DNA from: Bacteroidales bacterium
GTDB taxonomy: Bacteria > Bacteroidota > Bacteroidia > Bacteroidales > UBA932
Direction: 5' to 3'
DNA length: 64,000 nt
NCBI GenBank assembly: GCA_017962235.1
Contig: JAGCVS010000016.1
Coordinates: 28,097 to 92,096 of the forward strand
The translations under genes were made by a program, and so were the position numbers. This document shows positions 18,817 to 26,622 of this stretch, one piece after another; the first letter of the stretch is position 1; the number at the start of each line of letters is the position of its first letter. A model generated the notes under the pieces. That model was not told the origin of the DNA. It searched no databases and was given only the letters and a program-made list of their open reading frames with translations.

Positions 18817-19982
18817 AAAAAACGCGGCTGCTGACAGCGGCACTGCTGTGCTTCTTTGCCATGGGGGCGCTGGACCTGGTGGGTCTGGCGACCAACTATT
18901 TCAAGGCAGACATGGCCCTGAGCAACTCTCAGGCCGGTTTCATTCCCGGCCTGGTGTCGGTGTGGTTCCTGCTGGTCAGCATCCCCGCCGGACGGATGAT
19001 GCACTTTCTGGGCAAGCGCGTCACGGTGATGAGCGCCCTGCTTATCATCTGCCCGAGTTTAATAATAGCATTCTTTTGCAAATCATATTGGAGCATGCTC
19101 GCCGCGATGGCGATGATGGGCATCGGCTGCACGATTCTGGTGGTTTCCCTTAATCCGCTGGTAGCATCGTTGGTCTCCGGGCAGCATCTGGCCTCCACCC
19201 TCACGGCCGGGCAGTGCGCCAAGGCCTTCGCGGCCCTGGCGGCGCCCGCAATCGCAGCGCTGGGTGTCAGATATATCGCTCCCGAAGGCGGATGGCGGAT
19301 AGTCTTTGCCGTCTTTCTGGTTATGTCGCTGCTGGCGGCGCTGCTTCTGTCTTTTTCCGGACAATCGGACTCCGAAACCACAGACTCCGGCACTTCTCCC
19401 ACTTCGCTGCGTCAATGCCTGGCATCGCTTCGCAAGCCCGCCATCCTGGCGGCGTTTCTCGCAGTATTGTGCCATGTAGGCAGCGACGTCGGCATCACGG
19501 TTGTGCTTCCGCAGATTTTCCAGAAGCGGCTTGCCCTGCCCATTCAGGATGCCACGCTCTCCGTCACGGTTTATTATGTGGCCAGGCTCGCAGGCGCAAT
19601 GGCAGGCATCCTTATACTGAGAAAGATATCTATCAAGAGCGGCCTGATTACGGGCGTGATACTGCTGTTTGCCGGGTTGGTTCTTGCCGGACTTGCGCAG
19701 TCTTACTGGAGCCTTTATCTGGCGGTCGCACTGCTCGGGTTTGGCAATGCCAATATCTGTGCGCTGATTATCTCCAGGGCGCTACTGGCCGTGCCGGACG
19801 AGCAGAACACCACCAGCGCCGTGCTCACGATGGGCTTTGCCGGCGGTGCGCTGTTCCCCCTGCTGATGGGCTTTGCCACCGACAGTTTCGGCATTGCCGG
19901 AGCCATCGTGGTGATAGCGATTTGCACCGCAGGCGTGCTGGTTTATTCACTTAATTTGAGATCAAATAAAGAACAGATATGA
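18813..19982 (+). CDS. MFS sugar transporter
   Basis: 389 residues starting at a GTG that overlaps the kinase stop (GTGA). The longer frame upstream would run inside the kinase gene and add a basic non-membrane stretch, so the GTG is preferred. About 12 hydrophobic segments are present, with the MFS loop signature in GRMMHFLGKRVTVMSALL between segments 2 and 3. Overall it resembles inner-membrane sugar/H+ symporters. Linked by overlap to a sugar kinase and an esterase, it likely brings the monosaccharide or disaccharide made in the periplasm into the cytoplasm for phosphorylation. The substrate cannot be read from the sequence. Confidence 0.82.
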   Translation: MKKTRLLTAALLCFFAMGALDLVGLATNYFKADMALSNSQAGFIPGLVSVWFLLVSIPAGRMMHFLGKRVTVMSALLIICPSLIIAFFCKSYWSMLAAMAMMGIGCTILVVSLNPLVASLVSGQHLASTLTAGQCAKAFAALAAPAIAALGVRYIAPEGGWRIVFAVFLVMSLLAALLLSFSGQSDSETTDSGTSPTSLRQCLASLRKPAILAAFLAVLCHVGSDVGITVVLPQIFQKRLALPIQDATLSVTVYYVARLAGAMAGILILRKISIKSGLITGVILLFAGLVLAGLAQSYWSLYLAVALLGFGNANICALIISRALLAVPDEQNTTSAVLTMGFAGGALFPLLMGFATDSFGIAGAIVVIAICTAGVLVYSLNLRSNKEQI

Positions 19983-20812
19983 AACGTTTAATCTCCATCC
20001 TTGCGCTGGCAGCGCTTTTACTCACTTCCTGTAAATCCTCTGAATGCTTCGACCACCCCTGGAAGGGGGCCACAGTGGCATATATCGGCGATTCCATAAC
20101 CGATCCTGGCAGCGTTCCGGAGGGTCACGACTGGACCGGACAGGAGAACTGGCACTACTGGGGATGCCTGCAGCAGTGGCTGGGCATCAAGCCTTATGTC
20201 TATGGCGTCAGCGGGCAGAAATGGTGCGACGTGGTGCCGCAGGCGCAACAGCTTCAGGCCGAGCATGGCAGCGACTTTGATGCGATAACCATATTTATGG
20301 GCACCAACGACTATATCGCCGATGTCCCTCTGGGAGAATGGTACGACGTCGCACCCGACACCATGATTGCCGCTCTGGGCTATCCCGCCACGGAATATGT
20401 GATGCCCAAGCGCACCCCCTCCATGGATCCGGAGACACTGCGCGGCCGCATCAACATAGCCATCAGCACCCTGAAGGCGATGTATCCCGACAAGCAGATT
20501 GTGGTGTTCACCCCGCTGCACCGCGGCTACTCCACCTTCGGCGAGCAGAACATACAGCCAGACGAGTATTTCCCCAACCGCATAGGTCTTTACATTACAG
20601 ACTATGTGGATGTGATTAAAGAGACAGGAAATGTATGGGGCGTGCCGGTAATTGACCTCAACTCTGTATCAGGCCTGAATCCGATGGTTCCGGAGCAGAT
20701 CCGCTACTTCTCCAACCCTGAGACCGACCAGCTGCATCCCAACGCAGAAGGCCATCGCCGCATGGCCCTCACCCTGATGTATCAGTTGCTGACCCTTCCC
20801 TGCAAGCTATAA
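19979..20812 (+). CDS. SGNH/GDSL hydrolase lipoprotein, probable glycan esterase
   Basis: 277 residues; lipobox LLLTSC (Cys18). SGNH blocks are visible: GDSIT with the nucleophile Ser39, the glycine in YGVSGQ, GTND with Asn110, and the Asp250/His253 pair in DQLHPN. The family includes acetylxylan and acetylmannan esterases. In this setting, removal of acetyl groups from the glycan is a reasonable inference. The ATG overlaps the transporter stop by 4 bases, so kinase, transporter and esterase are translationally coupled. The 3' end overlaps the convergent gene at 20807-22771 by 6 bases. Confidence 0.83.
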   Translation: MKRLISILALAALLLTSCKSSECFDHPWKGATVAYIGDSITDPGSVPEGHDWTGQENWHYWGCLQQWLGIKPYVYGVSGQKWCDVVPQAQQLQAEHGSDFDAITIFMGTNDYIADVPLGEWYDVAPDTMIAALGYPATEYVMPKRTPSMDPETLRGRINIAISTLKAMYPDKQIVVFTPLHRGYSTFGEQNIQPDEYFPNRIGLYITDYVDVIKETGNVWGVPVIDLNSVSGLNPMVPEQIRYFSNPETDQLHPNAEGHRRMALTLMYQLLTLPCKL

Positions 20813-22771
20813 GACGTACAGCAGAGTCTGGAGGGGCTTGAGACTAATCGGCAGTGATGTGCCGTCACTCTTGACAGATGAGATTTCTCCCGAATCGGGA
20901 TCGAGGACACGCCAGGTGCCGCCTTTGGTGACGCTGAGCGTGCCTTCATAGTCGCTTTCGGAGGAGTTCAGCACCAGATAGATCGTGCGGCCGTCGCGGA
21001 CGAATTTGCCATAGACGAGCTGCGGCAGCGCCGGCTCGAAGCACTCTGCCGGGGCGATGGCTTCCTTGATAAAATCAGGCGTACACTCCACGGGCGCAGC
21101 CAGCACCTTGCCACCCTGCTTCTCCATCGCATCGGAAAGCATGTTGACACCTTCCGGCATAACTATTCCCTGAGGGAAGACCAGGGCGTCGAAGCAATGC
21201 CCGCCAAGGTATATCTTTCCGTCACGCACTTCGGCGTCTTTCAGCGCCAGATAATCGGCCCACACGAACGGTATCTGAGCCTGCGCCAGAGAGCGTCCGG
21301 TAGTGAAAGCGGAGCCTATCACGGTCTTCATCGTCTCGCTCTGGTTATGCTCGTCCATAAGCGGCTCGATCTCGGGGATGAACTCCCGTTGAAGGTCGTA
21401 AGCCGGATAATAAAGCAGCACCGTCTTTACCGGCTCTGCGTCACGAACTATCGCATTGATGCGCCCCACAAACTCGCAGTAGCTTTTGAAACCGGCCTCG
21501 CCGCGATATGGATATTTGGGGCCGCAACTGGTTGGATAATAGAGATTCAACTCGGTGACGCCGCCCGCCATATGGCAGGCCGCAGTGCCTTTCATAGCCT
21601 CTACAGTGGCCGGGCCGCTGCCCAGCACCGACTGGTTGTGGTCGCTGATTTCTGCAAAAATCTTCCGCTTGCCGTCCAGATATGCCGCCGACTCGGGCAG
21701 CGATGCAATCAGCCAGCAATCCTTCATATTCCACTCTTCGGGGGCGGTGTCCAGCATATCCAGCCCCGGAATGTCCAAGCCGCGCTCCACCAGCAGCATA
21801 TTGCCGTAAAGCGGGGTGTGACGGATAATCTGTTCTTCGCTCAGGAAATGGCCGGAAGAGAGAGTGCCGGCACCCGCGCACCACTTCTCAAGGGAATCAC
21901 AATAGTTGGCCCTGAAATGCTCGCCCATCAGCTCCCAGTAACGCTGACGCACCACCTTGTCACCTTCGGCATCGCCGCCAAACAGCGATTCCACGTGCAG
22001 TGGCTCGCCATAGCGCTGCTCATATTCGCTGTCCACGCCGGCGGTCCAGGCCAGCATGGGTAACAGTTTACGCTTGGGGTCGGGCTCATCCACCACCCTC
22101 ACCCTGTTGCGCACAACCTCCGGAATGGGACCCAGATTGACGCCCATATAAGACGGCTCATCTGTGAAGAAAGCCTCTACATGTGAGAACAATTCATCTC
22201 CAAGATGCTCGCGAGTAGCCTGATGGGTCACCTTGGTGAATATCTGCATGGTTTTGGAGTTACCGGGATCGGGATAGCGGCGCAGCGCAGCATAGTTGTT
22301 GCAGGCATGTGTAAACTCGTAGGAATTGCGCACATAATACTGCTTCCCGGCAGGCAGGCTGCTGTCATAAACCATCTCCAGCGCCTCCAGAGTGGGGTCT
22401 TCTTCCAACACGCGGCCGCCTGCAGACGGGCTTGGATATCCTTCTTCATCGTATATCCAAAGCCTTAGCCCGGCATCCACCGCACGGCGGCACGACTCCA
22501 CGAAAAATGCCCACACCGATTCGTCTTTCAGATAATCCTTCCCCCTGTAGTTAAGCACAATACCCCCTGCCCCACAGGTATCTTTCAGATACGTGAAGAA
22601 ATCTCCGCCGTACGGCGTCTCATCTGCCGGCGCGCCGTGCACGATCTTTATCGGGCGGCAACTTGCAGGGATGTCATTCCAGTCCTTCTCCCAGGACTTG
22701 GGCATCCGGGCGGAATTGTCACAAGAGGCCAGGAACAGGGTGGCCAAAGCGAGCAGGATGAGTCTCTTCAT
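20807..22771 (-). CDS. GH106-like glycoside hydrolase lipoprotein
   Basis: 654 residues; lipobox LFLASC (Cys17). The N-terminal barrel has LRLWIYDEEGYPSPSAGGRV, which resembles the start of GH106 alpha-L-rhamnosidases and related unclassified hydrolases. A C-terminal jelly-roll-like region ends in KPLQTLLYVL. It is shorter than typical GH106 enzymes (about 900-1100 residues), so it may be a trimmed relative. A near-palindromic LacI-type operator lies just upstream (22778-22791), in the same position as the one before lacI. That links this gene to the mannan/rhamnose locus. A second rhamnosidase activity under the same regulator would make sense, but the reaction is inferred. Confidence 0.62.
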   Translation of the reverse strand: MKRLILLALATLFLASCDNSARMPKSWEKDWNDIPASCRPIKIVHGAPADETPYGGDFFTYLKDTCGAGGIVLNYRGKDYLKDESVWAFFVESCRRAVDAGLRLWIYDEEGYPSPSAGGRVLEEDPTLEALEMVYDSSLPAGKQYYVRNSYEFTHACNNYAALRRYPDPGNSKTMQIFTKVTHQATREHLGDELFSHVEAFFTDEPSYMGVNLGPIPEVVRNRVRVVDEPDPKRKLLPMLAWTAGVDSEYEQRYGEPLHVESLFGGDAEGDKVVRQRYWELMGEHFRANYCDSLEKWCAGAGTLSSGHFLSEEQIIRHTPLYGNMLLVERGLDIPGLDMLDTAPEEWNMKDCWLIASLPESAAYLDGKRKIFAEISDHNQSVLGSGPATVEAMKGTAACHMAGGVTELNLYYPTSCGPKYPYRGEAGFKSYCEFVGRINAIVRDAEPVKTVLLYYPAYDLQREFIPEIEPLMDEHNQSETMKTVIGSAFTTGRSLAQAQIPFVWADYLALKDAEVRDGKIYLGGHCFDALVFPQGIVMPEGVNMLSDAMEKQGGKVLAAPVECTPDFIKEAIAPAECFEPALPQLVYGKFVRDGRTIYLVLNSSESDYEGTLSVTKGGTWRVLDPDSGEISSVKSDGTSLPISLKPLQTLLYVL

Positions 22772-22777
22772 ATTTTA

Positions 22778-22791
22778 CTTAACCGATTAAG
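22778..22791. promoter_or_regulatory. Second LacI-type operator, near copy of 17771-17788
   Basis: CTTAACCGATTAAG differs by one base from the core CTTAACCGGTTAAG in front of lacI. Its centre lies 13-14 bases before the start codon of the GH106-like gene (about 12 for lacI) and downstream of a -7 box at 22804-22811. The shared sequence and geometry strongly suggest the same repressor. Confidence 0.75.
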
Positions 22792-22803
22792 CAAATGCTT
22801 TTG

Positions 22804-22811
22804 CAAATATA
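22804..22811 (-). promoter_or_regulatory. -7 box of the GH106-like gene
   Basis: TATATTTG on the minus strand, matching TAnnTTTG. The operator at 22778-22791 lies between this box and the start codon, as in the lacI promoter. Confidence 0.55.
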
Positions 22812-22833
22812 GTCAAATAAACTTGATATTTAG

Positions 22834-22841
22834 TATCTTTG
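22834..22841 (+). promoter_or_regulatory. -7 box of the serine hydrolase gene
   Basis: TATCTTTG matches TAnnTTTG and lies 27 bases before the ATG at 22869. No good TTTG -33 element is seen at the usual distance. Confidence 0.5.
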
Positions 22842-22868
22842 CTCAATCAAACACAACTATGTCAAAAG

Positions 22869-24098
22869 ATGATGAAACGATTCATTATTGTGCTGGCCGT
22901 TTTGATGGGATGTATGCTTCCCATGCAGGCCAAAGGACCCAAGGATTCTAAAACCACTTATGCAAAGGAGGCCCTGCAGCCCTTTGTGGACAGCGGCCAG
23001 TTGTCTGGCGCCATCAGCGTTTTGTACGACAACGGAGTCCAGGAAACCTGCTGCATAGGCTACGCCGATGTGGCTGCCAAACGCCGCATCAAGATGGACA
23101 ACGTGTTCATGCAGTGCTCCCAGACCAAGGGTTTCTGCGGCGTAACCATCGCCAAGCTGGTGGAGGAAGGCAAGATTTCACTGGACGACCCCGTCTCCAA
23201 ATATCTGCCGGAATTCGAGACCCTCTGGGTTCTGGACGAAGATAAGGACGGCATCCGTAAACTGCACAAGGCAAAGAACGTGCTCACTATACGAATGGTG
23301 ATGAACCACACCGGTGGCTTCCCCTTTGAGATCAGCGCCAAGCGGGGCGACATCAAGGGCGGCGGATGGAGCGGCGGCGCACCTATCCGCCAGACAGCTG
23401 CCATTGCAGCTGCTTCTCCGTTATACTTTGAGCCCGGCACACGCGAAGCATATTCCAATACCGGCATCGACATCGGAGCTGCTATAGTAGAGGTTGTAAC
23501 CGGCATGAAATGGGAAGACTACCTCAAAAAAGAAGTCCTCGATCCCCTGGGTATGAAATCCAGCTGGTTCTGGCCGACAGACCGCCAACTAAAGCACAAG
23601 ATAGAACTCTATGAAAGCCAAGAGGACGGCCCCGCCGTGTGGGTAGAGCAGATGGCTATGCAGCAGAAGCCCTACAACGATTCCCACGTGTTTGCATCTG
23701 CCGGCGCGGGCCTCTGGACCACCGCCAACGACCAGCTTAAATTCTACAAAATGCTGATGAACCTCGGCGTCGGCGACAACGGTGTACGCATCCTCAAAGA
23801 GGAGACCGTGAAGAATATACTGGCTGTTTCTTCCCGCCCTGCAGGGATGGGAGGTTATTCCCTGGGCCTGGTGGCTCCCGAGCAGGACAATGAAGACGCC
23901 TGGTTCGGCCACGGCGGTGCCTGGAGCACCAACTGCATTGTCAACTGGCACAAGAAACAGCTGCGGATGTGGATTCAGCAGCGCGCCGGCGGCCCCGAGC
24001 CGTGGGATCCCGCATACAATGAGGCCGTGGAGAAGTTTTTCTCACAGTACCTTGGCCAGAGCGGCGTTGAAGCATACACAGGAAGGACACACGAGTAA
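22869..24098 (+). CDS. Secreted serine hydrolase of the beta-lactamase/penicillin-binding family (PF00144)
   Basis: About 409 residues from the ATG at 22869; a second ATG follows directly, so the exact start is ambiguous by one codon. Signal peptide MMKRFIIVLAVLMGCMLPMQA, cleaved near residue 21. The class C beta-lactamase fold shows the SxxK motif as CSQTK (Ser84, Lys87), a Tyr-x-Asn motif as YSNTG, and a late HGG in FGHGGAWS. Such proteins act as esterases, D-aminopeptidases or peptidases more often than as true beta-lactamases. The Gfo/Idh/MocA gene follows after 3 bases, so they are cotranscribed. The substrate is unknown; an ester on the same glycan is possible. Confidence 0.8.
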   Translation: MMKRFIIVLAVLMGCMLPMQAKGPKDSKTTYAKEALQPFVDSGQLSGAISVLYDNGVQETCCIGYADVAAKRRIKMDNVFMQCSQTKGFCGVTIAKLVEEGKISLDDPVSKYLPEFETLWVLDEDKDGIRKLHKAKNVLTIRMVMNHTGGFPFEISAKRGDIKGGGWSGGAPIRQTAAIAAASPLYFEPGTREAYSNTGIDIGAAIVEVVTGMKWEDYLKKEVLDPLGMKSSWFWPTDRQLKHKIELYESQEDGPAVWVEQMAMQQKPYNDSHVFASAGAGLWTTANDQLKFYKMLMNLGVGDNGVRILKEETVKNILAVSSRPAGMGGYSLGLVAPEQDNEDAWFGHGGAWSTNCIVNWHKKQLRMWIQQRAGGPEPWDPAYNEAVEKFFSQYLGQSGVEAYTGRTHE

Positions 24099-24101
24099 AA
24101 T

Positions 24102-25163
24102 ATGACCAAAATCCGGGTAGCGACCATCGGGTCCAGCAGGATTGCCGAATCGTTCCTGATGGGGGCGCGGCACGATGCACGCTTCTGCCATGCGGCGGTG
24201 TATTCGCGCACCCTTGATCGGGGCCGCGAGTTTGCCGCAAAGCATGGCGTGGAGAAGGTTTACACATCTCTGGACGAGCTGGCCGCAGCGCCCGACATCG
24301 ACGCCGTATACATCGCCTCGCCAAATATCTTCCACGCCCCGCAGGCCATCAAGATGATGGACGGGGGCAAGAGCGTGCTGGTGGAAAAGCCGGCCGCCAC
24401 TTCTGCTGAGGAGTTCGAGGCGATGATGGCGGCCGCCCGCCACAATGGCGTGAGCCTGATGGAGGCGATGCGCCCCACCCTGGTGCCCAACTTCCAGGCG
24501 GTGCGGGAAGCGCTGCCTAAGATTGGCCGCATTCGCCGATACACCGCCACCTACTGCCAGTATTCTTCCCGTTACGAAGAGTTCAAGCGCGGCATCGTGG
24601 CCAGCAACCTGAGCGCCGACATGCGCGGCGGCGCGTTGTTGGACCTGGGCGTATACTGCATCGCCCCCATGGTGCATCTGTTCGGCGCCCCGTGGGAGGG
24701 AGATTTCACCCGCGAAAAGCTGGAGAAATGCGTACAGAAGCAGGAGACGATAATTTACCCCGGCAGCGGCAGTGCCAGCGAGAAGGGCATAGACGGTCAG
24801 GGCTCCATGCTGATAAAGTATCCCGGTTTTGAGGCGATGATATCCTACTCCAAAATCGGCGATTCATCGCTGGCGGCGGAGATCCAGGGCGAAGACGGCT
24901 GCATTGTGATAGACCGCATCAACCTTATGGTGGGTCCCAAACTGGTGATGAGAGTGGGCTGCGGCACCCGCGGCGACACGGGATTCTCCGGCGGTAACGG
25001 CGCCAGTCAGAGCGGCCCGGTGGACCTCAGCCGCGACACCATTAAAGACAACATCTACTATGAGGTGAAGGAGTTCCTGGACCTCGTAGAAAACCGGCGC
25101 CCGGAATCGGCAGAGAACTCGTGGCGCTCCAGCCTCATCCAGGCGCAAATCTGTTCCAGATAG
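24102..25163 (+). CDS. Gfo/Idh/MocA-family oxidoreductase (cytoplasmic)
   Basis: 353 residues with no signal peptide. The N-terminal Rossmann fold begins RVATIGSSRIAESFL; here the usual GxGxxG is GSSRIA, a variant seen in some members. YIASPNIFHAPQAIKMM and VLVEKPAATS carry the conserved EKP lysine. The substrate domain has GGALLDLGVYCI, matching the GGxLxDxGxH-type motif with cysteine near the usual histidine. Family members oxidise or reduce sugars and inositols with NAD(P). It is cotranscribed with the serine hydrolase, but no specific substrate can be assigned. Confidence 0.83.
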   Translation: MTKIRVATIGSSRIAESFLMGARHDARFCHAAVYSRTLDRGREFAAKHGVEKVYTSLDELAAAPDIDAVYIASPNIFHAPQAIKMMDGGKSVLVEKPAATSAEEFEAMMAAARHNGVSLMEAMRPTLVPNFQAVREALPKIGRIRRYTATYCQYSSRYEEFKRGIVASNLSADMRGGALLDLGVYCIAPMVHLFGAPWEGDFTREKLEKCVQKQETIIYPGSGSASEKGIDGQGSMLIKYPGFEAMISYSKIGDSSLAAEIQGEDGCIVIDRINLMVGPKLVMRVGCGTRGDTGFSGGNGASQSGPVDLSRDTIKDNIYYEVKEFLDLVENRRPESAENSWRSSLIQAQICSR

Positions 25164-25175
25164 TTTATCACCCCT

Positions 25176-25243
25176 GTCATCTCGAGCGAGCACAGCGAGT
25201 CGAGAGATCTCTCCACGCGCCCTTCGGGCTTGGTCGAGATGAC
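25176..25243. repeat. Palindromic intergenic repeat of the dispersed REP type
   Basis: Outer arms GTCATCTCGA (25176-25185) and TCGAGATGAC (25234-25243) are perfect inverted repeats. Inside are the palindrome GAGAGATCTCTC (25202-25213) and a small GCCC-TTC-GGGC hairpin. The sequence resembles the widespread GTCATCTCGAGCG...TCGAGATGAC repeats found between genes in many bacteria. It fills the gap between two convergent genes and may also end transcription. Copy number in the genome cannot be judged from one copy. Confidence 0.7.
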
Positions 25244-25251
25244 GTACCGGC

Positions 25252-26616
25252 TTACTTCATCAGTAAATCCAGCCCCGACATAATGTCGCGGCGAAGGCGC
25301 TGCGTCTCGTTCATGGTGGGATCACTGTGTATCTTGAGCCAGTACTTGCGGATGCGTGACACAAGGTGGTGCGAGAGCATGCGCACGGTGTGGTACATCC
25401 ACATGGTGGCGGGCAACAGCAGCAGCGTAACCAGCGCAATCCAGAACTTGCCAAAGACAATCCAGACCACGGCAAAAATAATCAGGTACCACACGAGGAA
25501 CAGTATCAGGCCGGAACCGACCTTCATGGTGGGCCTCAGCATCGGGTCCTTCATCTTGTTTGCCATGCTCCGGGCGATACGGTGCGGCAAAAAGTTGATT
25601 ATCGTGGTGATTGCGAACACCGGCAGCAGCACAATCCAGAGCAGGGTCCTGGCAGCAAAGCTGAAAGGATTCGCACGCTCTACCACGCCGTCTTCAAGCT
25701 TCAGTTTCTTCAGGTTCTCCAGATATTTGGAGGCATCCGCCATAAGCTTTGCCACCGGCTCCGACTCCCTGCCGTAATCTGACTCCTTCAGTTTGGCGTT
25801 CACCGCCTTGCGCGCTTCCAGATCGTTCTTTATCTGGCTCTTGCGCAGGTGATGCTTTTTCTCGTATACCGGCACATACATCAGGCACAACTGTTCCACA
25901 GCCTGGTAATTATCCTTCTCCTCAATATTGAGAACCATTGAGTTCACCCGCTCGCGGGCCTTCTGTGTGAGAAGGTGGAGTCCGCGCTCCGGGTGCTCTT
26001 TATACACGTCGTACAGTTCCTCAAAGGTAAACGGTTCGCCGATGGTGAACAGAGCGTCGTTCTGTATGGCAGTGTATCCGAGGTAGTGATGTCCCAGCGG
26101 GAGAATCTTCAGATCCTTGGTAAAGTCGCACGCCTGCTCGTAGCCGAAGGCCATACGGGCGAACCCTTTCTTGAAGGGGCCCAGATAGTGATGGTTCTGG
26201 TGGCCCGCCTCAGGGAAGAGACATACCGACACCCCGTCCTGCATCAGCTTGATGCACAAATCAAAGGTATCCTGGTTCTTGTCCAGATTCTCCACTCCGG
26301 CATCACGCACGCGGAACACCGGCAGCATGCGCAACAGACGCAGCAGCCGGGCCGTGGAATCCTTCATGAAGATGTCGCCTCGCGACAGCAGCACCGGTTC
26401 TCGGGGATACAGGGAGTGGATAATGGTAAAGGCATCCAGCAGGCCGTTCTGATGGTTGCAGATTATCAGAAAGCCCTCTTTCTTGTCTTTGGGGATATTC
26501 TCCCTTCCCACCACCTGAAGCTTTCTGTAACAGATAAACCTCAGGGCGGGCGTGCCGTACCAGTACAGGAACTTGTACAGCAGGTTGGGCTTCTCTATCC
26601 CTTTAAAGCTTATCAC
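25252..26616 (-). CDS. PlsC-domain acyltransferase with C-terminal membrane segments
   Basis: 454 residues. An acyltransferase domain occupies about 30-260. The acceptor motif is NHQNGLLD (54-61), so the spacing is His-x5-Asp rather than the usual His-x4-Asp. FPEAGHQ stands where FPEGxxS is expected. Two or three hydrophobic segments lie at about 320-345 and 370-415. The family acylates glycerol phosphate, lysophosphatidate or related lipids at the inner membrane. The motif spacing fits the larger glycerol-phosphate-acyltransferase-like branch. It follows gdhA by 6 bases on the same strand, probably as a loose operon without functional link. Confidence 0.78.
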   Translation of the reverse strand: MISFKGIEKPNLLYKFLYWYGTPALRFICYRKLQVVGRENIPKDKKEGFLIICNHQNGLLDAFTIIHSLYPREPVLLSRGDIFMKDSTARLLRLLRMLPVFRVRDAGVENLDKNQDTFDLCIKLMQDGVSVCLFPEAGHQNHHYLGPFKKGFARMAFGYEQACDFTKDLKILPLGHHYLGYTAIQNDALFTIGEPFTFEELYDVYKEHPERGLHLLTQKARERVNSMVLNIEEKDNYQAVEQLCLMYVPVYEKKHHLRKSQIKNDLEARKAVNAKLKESDYGRESEPVAKLMADASKYLENLKKLKLEDGVVERANPFSFAARTLLWIVLLPVFAITTIINFLPHRIARSMANKMKDPMLRPTMKVGSGLILFLVWYLIIFAVVWIVFGKFWIALVTLLLLPATMWMYHTVRMLSHHLVSRIRKYWLKIHSDPTMNETQRLRRDIMSGLDLLMK

Positions 26617-26622
26617 GGCGGT

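Noticed and set aside
22869..24098. Antibiotic-resistance beta-lactamase
   Set aside because: The SxxK and YxN motifs fit the broad PF00144 esterase/peptidase group; nothing shows beta-lactam hydrolysis, and the context is carbohydrate metabolism.
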